Source: Haematobia irritans
Lineage: Eukaryota > Arthropoda > Insecta > Diptera > Muscidae
NCBI RefSeq assembly: GCF_050003625.1
Contig: NC_134400.1
Span: 64,170,241 to 64,234,240 of the forward strand
DNA length: 64,000 nucleotides
Direction of reading: 5' to 3'
Positions within the stretch are counted from its first letter, which is position 1. Every line of letters starts with the position of its first letter. The position numbers and the translations under genes were made by a program. The notes under the pieces were generated by a model. That model was given only the letters and a program-made list of their open reading frames with translations. It was not told the DNA's origin and made no database searches. Positions 11,297 to 23,205 of this stretch are shown piece by piece.

Positions 11297-11660
11297 AGGC
11301 CGGTATGCACCTCTAGCGAAAAATTTCAGTCCCATAAGAAATACATTGCTATTTATGCTAACGAAATTTTCGGTAGCGTTCAATTTCGTAAGCTGGTACG
11401 CACCTCTAATGAAAATAACAGGGTTGTCAAAAGCATATTTTGGCAGCAAACATTTAATTTATTACAATCATTGTGTGCGTAAAAGTTTTAAAAGGTCTGT
11501 AAATAATAAACAATTTATTTGAAGAATATTTGGAACATATATTAACAATTTTTAAATGCGATTAGCTGGTTTAAAATTTGTGTACACAGCCCTGTTTTTT
11601 TGTTGTAGACTTAAATAAATTTTTGCTACCGAAAATTTCGCTAGAGGTGCATACCGGCCT
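11297..11660. mobile_element. 364-bp hairpin MITE, AGGCCGGTATGCACC family, copy 1
   Basis: Perfect terminal inverted repeats of at least 24 bp begin AGGCCGGTATGCACCTCTAG, flanked by the 3-bp direct repeat TAA (11294-11296 and 11661-11663). The interior is AT-rich and noncoding. A second copy of exactly the same length lies at 21274-21637 and a partial copy at 17308-17408. A 3-bp TAA target is typical of PIF/Harbinger elements; the assignment is inference. Confidence 0.9.
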
Positions 11661-11723
11661 TAATGCTTCAAACCTATTGGAAAATGTGTTGAAGGCAAGC
11701 AATTTGCGAGGCTATTTGAATTA

Positions 11724-12809
11724 ACAGGTTGACTGATAAGTCCCCGGTCTAACTAAGAAAAACACATTTTTTTTGTCAAAATTCGTTTTTATAATTCAAC
11801 ATAGTTCCATTCAAGAGCGATACAACGATTATAACGACCTTCCAATTTTTTGATACCATTTTGGTAGTACTCCTTCGGTTTTGCCTCAAAATAGGCCTCA
11901 GTTTCGGCGATCACCTCTTCATTGCAGCCAATTTTTTTCCCTGCGAGCATCTTTTTGAGGTCTGAGAGTTGATGGTTTTCCCTTCTCAAGATAATCGATA
12001 AAAATTATTCCATGCGCATCCCAAAAAACAGAGGCGATTACTTTGCCAGCGGACTTTTGAGTCCTTCAACGCTTCGGAGACGGTTCACCGGTCGCTGTCC
12101 ACTCAGCCGACTGTCGATTGGACTCAGTGGTGTAGTGATGGAGCCATGTTTCATCCATTGTCACATATCGACGGAAAAACTCGGGTGTATTACGAGTTAA
12201 CAGCTGCAAACACCGCTCAGACTCATCAACACATTGTTGTTTTTGGTCAAATGTGAGCTCGCGCGGCACCCATTTTGCACAGAGCTTCCGCATAACCAAA
12301 TATTGATGAATGATATGACCAACACGTTCCTTTGATATATTTAGGGCCTCTGCTATCTCGATCAACTTCATTTTACGGTCATTCAAAATCATGTTGTGGA
12401 TTTTTTTATGTTTTCGTCGGTAACCACCTCTTTCGGGCATCCACTGCGTTCACCGTCCTCCGTGCTCATTTCACCACGCTTGAATTTTGCATACCAATCA
12501 ATTATTGTTGATTTCCCCGGGGCAGAGTCCGGAAACTCATTATCAAGCCAAGTTTTTGCTTCCACCGTATTTTTCCCCTTCAGAAAACAGTATTTTATCA
12601 AAACACGAAATTCCTTTTTTCCCATTTTTTTTTTTTCACAATAACAAAAGTTGATTCACAAAAGACGCTCTATCTCACAAACTAATGGACTTACAGACGT
12701 CAAATTTTGACACGAATCATTTGAAGGTTGGTACTATATAAAAATAATATGCATTTAATACTAGCGACGCCATCTATGTGTCAGACCGGGGACTTATCAG
12801 CCAACCTGT
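11724..12809 (-). mobile_element. Mariner (irritans subfamily, Himar1-like), internally deleted
   Basis: Terminal inverted repeats of about 27 bp (left 11724-11750, right 12783-12809, one mismatch: ACAGGTTGACTGATAAG against ACAGGTTGGCTGATAAG) are flanked by the TA target duplication (11722-11723 and 12810-12811). The length of 1,086 bp is about 200 bp short of the roughly 1.29 kb expected, because of a deletion in the transposase gene near 11975. Ends and protein match the irritans subfamily. With the catalytic core deleted this copy cannot move itself, but its ends could still serve a transposase supplied from elsewhere. Confidence 0.95.
11789..12625 (-). pseudogene. Mariner transposase, frameshifted and missing two catalytic aspartates
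   Basis: Starts at the ATG at 12625. The N-terminal helix-turn-helix DNA-binding part (KKEFRVLIKYCFLKGKNT...) is in one frame to about 12389. After a frameshift around 12395-12415 the second HTH and linker (WVPREL) and the first catalytic segment (VTMDETWLHHYT) read on to a stop near 12066. Past that stop the frame resumes (SAGKV.ASVFWDAHGIIFIDYLEKGK) until a deletion at about 11975 removes the segment with the second and third catalytic aspartates. The C-terminus (DLKKMLAGKK to the stop at 11789) is present. Lesions: at least one frameshift, one stop and a ~200-bp deletion. Confidence 0.93.
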
Positions 12810-12811
12810 TA

Positions 12812-13234
12812 AAGTTGAATATGGGATTCACCATGGCTGAACAAGAAGGTTAAATCATGGGCCCATATGATTACAAGTTTTTTTATTTCGACAAAATTGT
12901 AAGATGTCAAAATTATGTTTATGGTGATTGCAGCTATCCAAATGACACTGCATAGCAAATGCATCTCAAACAAACTCGCGCATTCATAGCTGGAGAATTG
13001 TTCAAAGATGACTTGAGTATCTTGATAACTTATTCCAGACCCAAAATACCACGCACATCAGTTTTTAAACTGCATCATAAACTGTTTTTGATAATAGATG
13101 GCGAAGATCCATTTGACTGACTTCCGTTCTTAACTTTGGTGGGTATTATAGTCTTATTTGTCTCATATCGGCGTTCCTCGGATGAATTATCCACTTCACA
13201 ATCACTCATAGGTGACACAATTAAATTTGAACCT
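12812..13234. other. Left arm of a possible inverted-repeat element
   Basis: The segment GGGATTCACCATGGCTGAACAAGAAGGTTAAATCATGG (written here only by its key words GATTCACCATGGCTGAACAA and GAAGGTTAAATC) at about 12828 reappears inverted near 16503-16535. This suggests a larger, old element into which the mariner (left) and the CCCAATAAACAC elements (interior) inserted. No coding sequence was recognised. Confidence 0.4.
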
Positions 13235-16200
13235 CCCAATAAACACAGTATGAGCGTTTTTCAAATGCAACAACTTTTCAGTTTGAGGGTAAATATAATT
13301 TTCAACATAAATTCAACTTGACTTGAAATAGCTCATCTTCAATACATCTTCAAATTGTTTGCGAATTACTTCCAATTTGCCAAAATGTTGACGAAATCTT
13401 TGAAAAGTTGTTGAAGATAATATGAGAAAACTTTGACAAAACACTACCCTAAAATGCAACGAAAAAACCATGTGGTTTTCAATACTTCCCAATAAACACA
13501 GGATGAGCGTTTTTCAAATGCAACACCTCTTCAGTTTGAGGGTAAATATAATTTTCAACATAAATTCAACTTGACTTGAAAAAGCTCATCGTCAATACAT
13601 CTTCAAGTTGTTTGCGAATTACAACCAATTTGGCAAAATGTTGACGAAAACTTTGAAAATGTGTTGAAGATAATTAGAGAAAACTTTGACAAAACACTAC
13701 CCTGAAATGCAACGAAAAAACCATATGATTTCAATACTACATTGGACAACAAAGTTCGTGGCAGAAATACAAAAATGGAAATTTTTTAATAATCAATTGA
13801 AAATGCTTATAATAATTGGTAAGTAAAACTAAAACACGAAATGAAAACTTTAAGGAAGTAACTAAACTCAAATCTCTTTGCAGAAGACTAAAATATTTGG
13901 ATGCTGATTCTTGGACACATTAAGAGGCCGGCCGATGAACAATGGTAGTGGCTTATCGAGAAGAGAAAGTTTCCATAAATCAAAGTCCAACCAAAAAAAC
14001 TTGGTATTTATGCTTTTCCATATCAACAACTACTGGATGATAATTCGCATCACATCGATAGTTTAATTTACATCGCATCATCGGTTTAATTTGTTATTTT
14101 GTGAATTGAAATTGCTGGAAATTTATTCCAATTATCTGGTCATCAAGTTCCTGAAAATTGCCAGTATTTTAATAACAACAATTTTGTAACACCAACGTTC
14201 TTGAGGAAATCACGAAGTACGTTCTCAGTTGGAAGAAATACAAATTGGTAAGTCAAAATAAAAAGTGAAATGAAAACATAATGGAAATCACAAAACTCGA
14301 TTGTTTTGCAGAAAACTAATATCATTGGATGGTATATTCTTGGAAGATGTTGGCCGATGAAAAACCAATGAAAAACCAATGAAGGAAACAACAAAGAAAA
14401 GTTTTCAGAAAACTTACAAAGTGCAACCAATTAAAACAAAGTGCAGTCCTATATCAAGAACTTCTGGATGAAAATGTGCATTACATTAATTTACATCCCG
14501 TCATCAGGTTGATATTTTGTGATTTCCTCTTGCTGGAATCTATTCTAACACACAAGCTAGCAAGTTCCTCGATAGTAATTATTTTAAATTGCCAGCATAT
14601 TAATTAATAGTTATTTGACACCAACATTATGGAGGAAATGGAATTATACATGTAAAAATGTTTAAGATATTTAAAGTTGTATTCATAGTTTTATTTATTA
14701 ATACGTTTAATAAGATAATTACATTTTGATTGGTATTATATTATTATTTTTATATATTATTAATGTTATTTTTAAGATTATTATATTTGTTAACGAAAAA
14801 AATAATAAAATTTACAAAATCCCTAGAAATTTAGTATCGACTTTCAGTTAGAACTAGGATTGACTTTCATACAAATTGTGGTTTGAAAGTATTCGCAACA
14901 ATGCTAATTTTTTATTTTTCTCACGTTGAAAACTGTTTGAGAAATTATTGAGTAGCGATGCATTTTAATTTGAGGATTACAATTGAGAAATTATTGCTAT
15001 TGTGTTGAATTTTACTGTTGAGGGTAATGTCTGTTTTTTGTTGAGAACGCGATTTTCTCAACAATTTCTCAACTTGAATATTACCCTAATCCTTTGAAAA
15101 AATGTTTGAAAAATTATTGAATTTTAGTATTTTTCAAACGTTTGTGTTTATTGGGTTATTTGTGCAACGAAGTTCGTGGTCAATTGCAAGAAATAAAAAA
15201 ATGGAAAATTTTAGACAAATAACCAAATAGTTTATAAAAATAGGTAAGTGAAAATAAAAAATGAAATAAAACTTTAAGGAAGTCACTAAATGTATATCTC
15301 TTTGCAGAAAACTAAAATTATGGATTCTACGTTCTTGAAAACATTAAAAAGCTGACCGATGAAAAAATGGTGGACAATTAACTGGAACTGCTTCAAATAG
15401 TTTATAATAATTGGTACGTCAATATGAAAAATTAAATCAACACTTTAGAGAAGTCACTAAATTTAAATCTCTTTGCAGAAAACCAAAATCTTTGGATGCT
15501 ACATTCTTGCAAACATTAAGAAGCTGACCAATGAAAAATGAGTGGCTTATCGACAAGAAAAAGTTTCCAGAAACATTACAAGTGAAACCAATTAAAATTG
15601 TTAAAAACAACAAATTGTTGACATCAACAACTTCTGGATGAAAATGGGCATCACATCGTCAGTTTAATTCATATGCTATTATCAGTTTAAAATTGATATT
15701 TTGTGAATTCCTTCTGCTGGAAATCAATTCTAACACGCGGTCCAGTACGTTCCTAATTTCAAATTGCCCGCTTGTTAATAAATTTTAATGCTGTTTTATG
15801 ACACCAAAAGGAAGGAAAACGAATTATCAATGCAAAAGTGTTTACTAATAATGTTTAAGATATTTAAAGTTTTGTTGTTTTTTTTTGTTCTTATTTGTTG
15901 ATATGTTTAATAAGATTATTATTTATCAATTGGTATTGTAGTGTATTATGTAGTGTAGTGTATTATTATATATTTTATTTTGATGAAAATGAATAAATTA
16001 TACAAAATTCATAGAATTTTGGCTTTGACTTTCAATTTGAATTGGGGATATCATTCATACAAATTTAGGTTGAAAAGTATTTGCAACGATGTTAATTTTG
16101 AATTTGACTCGCATCGAAAATTGTTTGACAAATTATTGAGTAGCGATGCATTTCAATTTGAGGATAACACTTGAGATATTATTGCTAATGTGTTGAATTT

Positions 16201-16343
16201 CACTGTTGAGGGTAATGTCTGTTTTTTGTTGAGAACGCGATTTTCTCAACAATTTTTCAACTTTAATATTACCCTAATCCTTTGAAAAAATGTTTGAAAA
16301 ATTGTTGAAATTTAGCATTTTTCAAACGTTTGTGTTTATTGGG
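13235..16343. mobile_element. CCCAATAAACAC-ended DNA element, outer copy (interrupted)
   Basis: Begins CCCAATAAACACAG at 13235 and ends TTTGTGTTTATTGGG at 16343: a 12-bp perfect terminal inverted repeat. It is flanked by the 2-bp direct repeat CT (13233-13234 and 16344-16345). Another copy of the same family (13488-15155) sits inside it; without that insert it is about 1.44 kb. The uninterrupted sequence across the insertion point is preserved in the fragment at 61834-62323 (AATACTTATTTGTGCAACG), which proves the nesting. No transposase is recognisable, so it appears nonautonomous. The superfamily is not clear. Confidence 0.85.
13488..15155. mobile_element. CCCAATAAACAC-ended DNA element, inner copy, complete
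   Basis: A 1,668-bp element with perfect CCCAATAAACAC / GTGTTTATTGGG ends, inserted in the same orientation within a copy of its own family. The 2-bp target duplication is TT (13486-13487 and 15156-15157). The interior carries repeated modules, each with a GTAAGT donor-like site followed 64-65 bp later by a TTTGCAG acceptor-like site (13819-13883, 14248-14311); the outer copy has two more (15244-15307 and about 15415-15479). Their regular intron-like layout suggests descent from spliced exons, now full of stops. Confidence 0.87.
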
Positions 16344-16544
16344 CTTTATTTTTCTCTGGATTTTAATTATTTTTTTCAGGACAATTGAAGGAATAAGTAA
16401 TTGTCACTTTTACCAATGCCATACGATTCTTTTATCAGCTGATTTTGACTTCTTAAAATTGTAAACAACATATTGAAATTTGTTGTTTTTGTTATCGTGA
16501 TTCAACCTCCTTATTCAGCCATGGGATTCACTATCAAATTGATA
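16344..16544. other. Right arm of the possible inverted-repeat element
   Basis: Contains GATTCAACCTCCTTATTCAG and CCATGGGATTCAC near 16500-16532, inverted relative to 12828-12860. No gene is seen. Confidence 0.35.
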
Positions 16545-17307
16545 TGGTGTTAAGGTTGGTATTAAGTTTATCCGCTAAAATCGTCATTGTTTCAGTAAAA
16601 AAGGCATAAAATTATACACATTTGTTGCAGATTTCGTTATAACTTGATGGGGAATAGCCCAAAGCAAATTTTCACAAAGTTTGTATTCCTTAAAATGGAT
16701 TATTAAAGAAAAGTAATCGTGAAAAATTTACATTTTTAGCGGCTAATGCTTAGTACTAAGTTCGTATCTGCGAAAAACGAATATCTTCATCTATCTCCGT
16801 ATATAGGATCTCAAACCCAGGGATGTTACCTTATTTATGCGAAATAATATGCCTGCCTATTTTTTCGTGCGAAAAATCCAGGGTTGTATAAATATGTGCT
16901 TTAAAATGCTTAAAACAAAGATTTCGCATTTATTCCGCGCTAACCTTTTTTTATAGGGAGTATAACAGTTTTTCGTGCGAAAACGTGATCTTCGTACTAG
17001 GCTTAAACTCGAACTTAATACCCACCTTTAAAGCTGAGTACTATGTTCCGATTTCATGCTGAAAAACAGCTTGTTTTCACGGTTACTTTTTTTAATTAAC
17101 TAATTTAGAAATATAAAATTTTTTGCAATCAATTCCTTGGATCTTTTCCATCCATTATTCGGCAAGACTCGATCAAAATATAATCGTCTTCATAAATATA
17201 TTTGTTCTTTTAATTTATTGTTTTGGTGAAAAACCCGAACATAGTACTCACCTTAAGGTGGGTATTAAGTTCGAGTTTAGCCGCTAAAATCGTAATTTTT
17301 TCACTAA

Positions 17308-17408
17308 AGGCCGGTATGCACCTCTAGCGAAATTTTCGGTTGCAAACATTTATTTAAGTCTACAACAAAAAAACAGGGCTGTGTACACAAATTTTAAACC
17401 AGCTAATC
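17308..17408. mobile_element. AGGCCGGTATGCACC MITE, partial copy
   Basis: About 100 bp of the 364-bp MITE, in reverse orientation relative to 11297-11660, inserted in a family A hairpin. It is broken off at CAGCTAATC, where unrelated sequence starting ACCCAGAAAAAAG follows. The remainder of the MITE does not resume downstream. Confidence 0.8.
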
Positions 17409-18765
17409 ACCCAGAAAAAAGTGCCTTTGAAACTAAAGGAAAAAATTTTCATCAATATAGTTTATCCATTTTATTTCCATTAAGGCAAATTTTTGTGAAA
17501 AATAATAAAATTTACTCGTTTCAGTAAAAAAATCCTAAACTGTAAGCAGTTAGGAATAGTTCATTAACTAGAATAAGGCATGGAATTTTACTCATACTAT
17601 TTTCTTCGCTGGGTATAAGAATTTACTACTGAAAAAGAAAATTTTATTCACCGATAACAAAGCATTCGTAAAAATAAAAAAAAACCGAACTAAACCCAAG
17701 TTTCCTCAAAATTAGTAAAATTTCTTATAAAATGATAATTGCGACTTCCTTTATAAAAGAAAGTTTTTCATACATAAGAACAACACTTGGCATAGAAAAA
17801 TATTTTAGTTCATTCGTACTAAGAAGTATGCAATCCTTTCAAAACTTAAGGAAACACACTTGTTAGAATATAGGAAATTTCCTAAATTTCTATTGTCTAC
17901 CTGTAATCGATACCTGTCATCGTAATCGATGTGTTTGCGCGTGGGTGTAATCGATATATTTGCGCGTCGGTTGTTTTTTAGTTGGAATCGCGTTGTTTCG
18001 GAGAGATTGCTAAAAAATAATATAGTAAAATAATATAATAAATAACAAATAAAATATATAAAATATTTGTTATTTTAAATTAGTGAAAAAAATTTTCGTT
18101 TTTTTAAATAAATCTATCAATGCTCGTGATGGTGTATAAAGAAAGAAAACACCAGCAGAATAACAACCCTTTCATTTGTCTTCATTTTGGAATCTTCAAT
18201 TATCAGGTAATATTCAGTGACGCTAACCTTTTGCAACAAAAATGTTTTATGATTTTTTATATTTGTAGGTATTGAAATTGTAAAAGGAGGACAAAATCGT
18301 TGGGCAGCAACTTATTAAAAGTGAAAAGTACAAGAAGAAGAAAAAGTGCGTTTTACAGTTGATAATATCACACGGAAATTGGAAATAGTGGAATAATAAA
18401 CTAATATTTCAAAGAGATTCGATTCTGTTGATTCTTAATAAATATATTCAATATATTAATAAAACATGTCTTTTATTGAAGATAAAATTGCTTATAGAAA
18501 TAAATAAAATTGTATTTAAAAACTAAGGTAAGCAGTTCTAATTATGAAGTAAAAGTTTTACCACAAATGTGTAAGATTTGTCGAAATGAATGAAAAAATT
18601 TCAATAAAATCATTCCATATATGAATTCAAATTAGTTAAATTTTTTCATTCTGTAGTATAGTGGTATATAAATATAGGAAAATTTTATTAATATATGGAA
18701 TGCATTATTCCTAATTTCTACGAAAATCACATCGTTCAAACAATTAAAAATGTCTTTGGTTTAAT
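17409..18765. other. Insert in the MITE block; transcript-like noncoding sequence
   Basis: About 1.35 kb unlike the surrounding hairpins. It is AT-rich with two similar purine/AT arms (GGAAAAAATTTTCATCAATA near 17440 and AGGAAAATTTTATTAATATA near 18677). The middle (about 18000-18480) holds GTAATATTCAG...TTTGTAGG intron-like signals around 18207-18270 and several AATAAA signals. No open frame is convincing. It may be a nonautonomous element or a retrocopied noncoding transcript; I cannot say which. Confidence 0.35.
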
Positions 18766-21273
18766 CTTGTCTTTAATTAATTAAGAAAGGTAACCGTGAA
18801 AAAAGCTGGTTTTCAGCTTGAAAACTGAACATAGTACTCAGCTTAAAGGTGGTAAAGTTCGAGTTTAGCCGCTAAAGCTGAGTACTATGTTCAGTTTTCA
18901 AGCTGAAAACCAGCTTTTTTCACGGTTACTTTTCTTAATTAATTAATTTAGAAATATAAAATGATTATCAATCAATTCATTGGATCTTTTCCATCCATTA
19001 TTTGATAAGACTTGATAAAAATATAATAGTCTTCATAAATATTTTTGTACTTTTAATTTAGTGTTTTGGTGAAAAAACCGAACATAGTACTCACCTTTAA
19101 GGTGAGTACTAAGTTCGGTGTGTACTATGTTCCTTTTTCGAGTTGTACACCACTTTATTTTCGCGATTACTTTTCCTTAAATAATCAAAATTATAAATTA
19201 AAACAAACTTATTCCTGTAAAGTCTTGCCAACATCTAGAGGAACAAGAAACTGTGCATAAATTGAGTTAATTTATCTGATTTATATTGAACTGTTTTAAT
19301 AAAGTAACCGCGAAAATTTCAACGCGAAAAGCGGACATAGTACTTACCTTAAGGTGAGTATTAAGTTCGAGTTTAGCCGCTAAAACGTAATTTTTTCACG
19401 ATTACTTTTCTTTAATAATCCATTTTAAGGAATACAAACTTTGTGAAAATTTGCTTTGGGCTTTTCCCCATGAAGTTATAATAAAATTTGCAACAGATAC
19501 GTATAATTTCATGCATTTTTCTTACTGATTTAGTTTTCACTTTAGCGATTTTAGCGGTTAAACTCGAACTTAATACTCACCTTAAAGGTGAGTATTAAGT
19601 TCGAGTTTAAGCCTAGTACTACGATCGCGGAATAAATGCGAAATCTTTGTTTTGAATATTTTCAAATACATACAATCCTGGATTTTTCACACGAAAAAAT
19701 AGGCCGGTATATTATTTCGCAAAAATAAGTTAACATCCCTGGGTTTGAGACCCTATTTACGGAGATAGATGAAGATATTCGTTTTTCGCAGAAACGAACT
19801 TAGTACTAAGCATTAGCCGCTAAAATCGCCATTTTTTCACGATTACATTTCTATACTAATATTTTTTAAGGAATACAAAATTTGTGAACACTTGCTTTGG
19901 GCTATTCCCCATCAAGTTATAATAAAATCTGCAAGAAATATGTATAATTGTATGCCTTTTTTACTGATTTAGTTTTCACTTTAAGGTGAGTACTATGTTC
20001 GGTTTTTTCACCAAAACACTAAATTAAAAGTACAAAAATATTTATGAAGACTATTATATATTTATCAAGTCTTATCAAATAATGGGTGGAAAAGATCCAA
20101 TGAATTGATTGATAATCATTTTATATTTCTAAATTAATTAATTAAGGAAAGTAACCGTGAAAAAAGATGGTTTTCAGCTTGAAAACTGAACATAGTACTC
20201 AGCTTTAGTGAAAAAAGTCGAACTTAGTACCCACCTTAAACTCGAACTTAGTACCCACCTTTAAGGTGGGTATTAAGTTCGAGTTTAAGGTGAGTATTAA
20301 GTTCGAGTTTAGCCGCTAATTTTCACTAAAGGTGGGTATTAAGTTCGAGTTTAGCCGCTAAAATCCTCATTTTTTCACGATTACTTTTTTTTAGTAATCC
20401 ATTTTAATGAATACAAACTTTGTGCAAATTTACTTTGGGATATTCCCCATCAAGTTATAATGAAATCTGCAACAAATATGTATAATTTTATGACTTTTTA
20501 CTGATTTAGTTTTCACTTTAGTGAAAATTAGCTGCTAAACTCGAACTTAATACTCACCTTAAAGGTGAGTACTATGTTCGGTTTTTACACCAAAGCACTA
20601 AATTAAAAGTACAAAAATATTTATGAAGACTATTATATTTTTATCAAGTCTTATCAAATAATGGATGGAAAAGATCCAATGAATTGATTGATAATCATTT
20701 TATATATCTAAATTAAATAATTAAGAAAAGTAACCGTGAAAAAAGCTGGTTTTCAGCTTGAAAACTGAACATAGTACTCAGCTTAAAGTGAAAACGAAAT
20801 CAGTAAAAAAAAGGCATAAATTTATACATATTTGTTGCAGATTTTATTATAACTTGATGAGGAATTTCCCAAAGCAAGTTTTCACAAAGTTTGTATTCCT
20901 TAAAAAACATTAGTAAAGTAATCGTGAAAAGTGGCGATTTTAGCGGCTAAACTAAATATGGTAACTTAATACCCACCTTTAAGGTGAGTATTAAGTTCGA
21001 GTTTAAGGTGAGTATTAAGTTCGAGTTTAGCCGCTAAAATCGCTAAAGTGAAAACTAAATCAGAAAGAAAAATGCATGAAATTATACATATTTGTTGCAA
21101 ATTTTATTATAACTTGATGGGGAAAACCCCAAAGCAAATTTTCACAAAGTTTGTGTTCCTTAAAATGGATTATTAAAGAAAAGTAATCGTGAAAAAATGA
21201 CGTTTTTAGCGGCTAAACTCGAACTTAATACCCACCTTTAAGGTGAGTACTATGTTCGGTTTTTTCACCAAAA

Positions 21274-21637
21274 AGGCCGGTATGCACCTCTAGCGAAAAA
21301 TTTCATTCCCATAAGAAATGCATTGCTATTTATGCTAACGAAATTTTCGGTAGCGTTCAATTTCGTAAGCTGGTACGCACCTCTAATGAAAATAACAGGG
21401 TTGTCAAAAGCATATTTTGGCAGCAAACATTTAATTTATTACAATCATAGTGTGCGTAAAAGTTTTAAAAGGTCTGTAAATAATAAACACTTTATTTGAG
21501 GAATATTTGGAACATATATTAACAATTTTTAAAAGCGATTAGCTGGTTTAAAATTTGTATACACAGCCCTGTTTTTTTGTTGTAGACTTAAATAAATTTT
21601 TGCTACCGAAAATTTCGCTAGAGGTGCATACCGGCCT
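21274..21637. mobile_element. 364-bp hairpin MITE, AGGCCGGTATGCACC family, copy 2
   Basis: Same length and ends as the copy at 11297-11660. It is inserted in the TTCACCAAAACAC part of a family B hairpin, splitting it into 21235-21273 and 21638-21830. The flanking direct repeat is AAA (21271-21273 and 21638-21640), inferred by comparison with unsplit B copies. It is therefore younger than the hairpin it interrupts. Confidence 0.9.
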
Positions 21638-23205
21638 AAACACCAAAGTACAAATATATTTATGAAGACGATTATATTTTGATCGAGTCTTGCCAAATAA
21701 TGGATGGAAAAGATCCAAGGAATTGATTGCAAATTATTTTATATTTCTAAATTAGTTAATTAAAAAAAGTAACCGTGAAAACAAGTTGGTTTTCAGCTTG
21801 AAAACTGAACATAGTACTCAGCTTTAGCCGCTAAAATCGCTAAAGTGAAAACTAAATCAGTAAGAAAAATGTTCATGCATTACACATATTTGTTGCAAAT
21901 TTTATTATAACATGATGGGGAAAAGCCCAAAGCAAATTTTCACAAAGTTTGTATTCCTTAAAATGGATTATTAAAGAAAAGTAATCGTGAAAAAATTACG
22001 TTTTTAGCGGCTAAACTCGAACTTAATACCTACCTTTAAGGTGAGTACTAAGTTCGAGTTTTTTCACTAAAGTGAAAACTAAATCAGTAAAAAAGGCATA
22101 AAATTATACATATTTGTTGCATATTTTATTATAACTTGATGGGGAATAGCCCAAAGCAAGTTTTCAAAAAGTTTGTATTCCTTAAAAAGTATTATTAGAG
22201 AAAAGTAATCGTGAAAAATGGCGATTTTAGCGGCTAAACTCGAACTTAATACTCACCTTAAACTCGAACTTAATACTCACCTTTAAAGCTGAGTACTATG
22301 TTCACTTTTCAAGCTGAAAACCAGCTTGTTTTCACGGTTACTTTTTTTAATTAATTAATATAGAAATATAAAATTATTTGCAAACAATTCCTTGGATCTT
22401 TTCCATCCTATATTTGGCAAGACTTGATCAAAATATAATCGTCTTCATAAATATATTTGTACTTTTAATTTAGTGTTTTGGTGAAAAAGCCGAACATAGT
22501 ACTCACCTTAAGGTGGGTATTAAGTTCGAGTTTAAGGTGAGTATTAAGTTCGAGTTTAGCCGCTAAAATCGCCATTTTTTCACGATTACGTTTCTTTAAT
22601 AAAACTTTTTAAGGAATACAAACTCTGTGAAAACTTGCTTTGGGCTATTCCCCATCAAGTTATAATAAAATCTGCAACAAATATGTATAATTTCATTCCT
22701 TTTTTTACTGATTTAGTTTTCACTTTAGTGAAAAAACTCGAACTTAATACCCACCTTTAGCCGCTAAAATCCTCATTTTTTCACGATTACTTTTCTTTAG
22801 TAATCCATTTTAATGAATACAAACTTTGTGCAAATTTACTTTGGGATATTCCCCATCAAGTTGTAATGAAATCTGCAACAAATATGTATAATTTTATGAC
22901 TTTTTTACTGATTTAGTTTTCACTTTAGTGAAAATTAGCGGCTAAACTCGAACTTAATACTCACCTTTAGCCGCTAAAATCTTCATTTTTTCAAGATTAC
23001 TTTTCTTTAATAATCCATTTTAAAGAATACAAACTTTGTGAAAATTTGCTCTGGGCTATTCCCCATCAATTTATAATAAAATTTGCAACAAATTTGTATA
23101 ATATTATGCCTTTTTCTTACTGATTTAGTTTTACCTATGAAAAATGCTCATCCTTGTGTTTGTTGGGATCAGACAAGTTTAGCTGTTTTAATGCCGCTAC
23201 CGTTA

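Larger units (their letters stand above)
16545..23140. repeat. Nested pile-up of hairpin MITEs (GTACTAWGTTCG-type ends)
   Basis: A 6.6-kb block made almost wholly of a few noncoding hairpin families in both orientations, ended by variants of AAGGTGAGTACTATGTTCGG or AAGGTGGGTATTAAGTTCGAG. Family A (core TTTGCTTTGGGCTATTCCCC) occurs about 11 times, near 16550, 19385, 19830, 20360, 20800, 21050, 21835, 22075, 22565, 22765 and 22975. Family B (core CATTGGATCTTTTCCATCC) occurs six times, near 17037, 18875, 20000, 20560, 21235 (split) and 22285. Family C (19105-19330) and family D (16745-17000, 19610-19815) are rarer. In many places ends abut with no unique DNA between them, as if each element inserted into the end of another. 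No transposase gene is present. Confidence 0.85.

Noticed and set aside
13235..23140. Regularly recurring short repeats that might suggest a CRISPR array
   Set aside because: Repeats are inverted, of unequal spacing and part of MITEs in a eukaryotic genome; no array structure and no cas genes.
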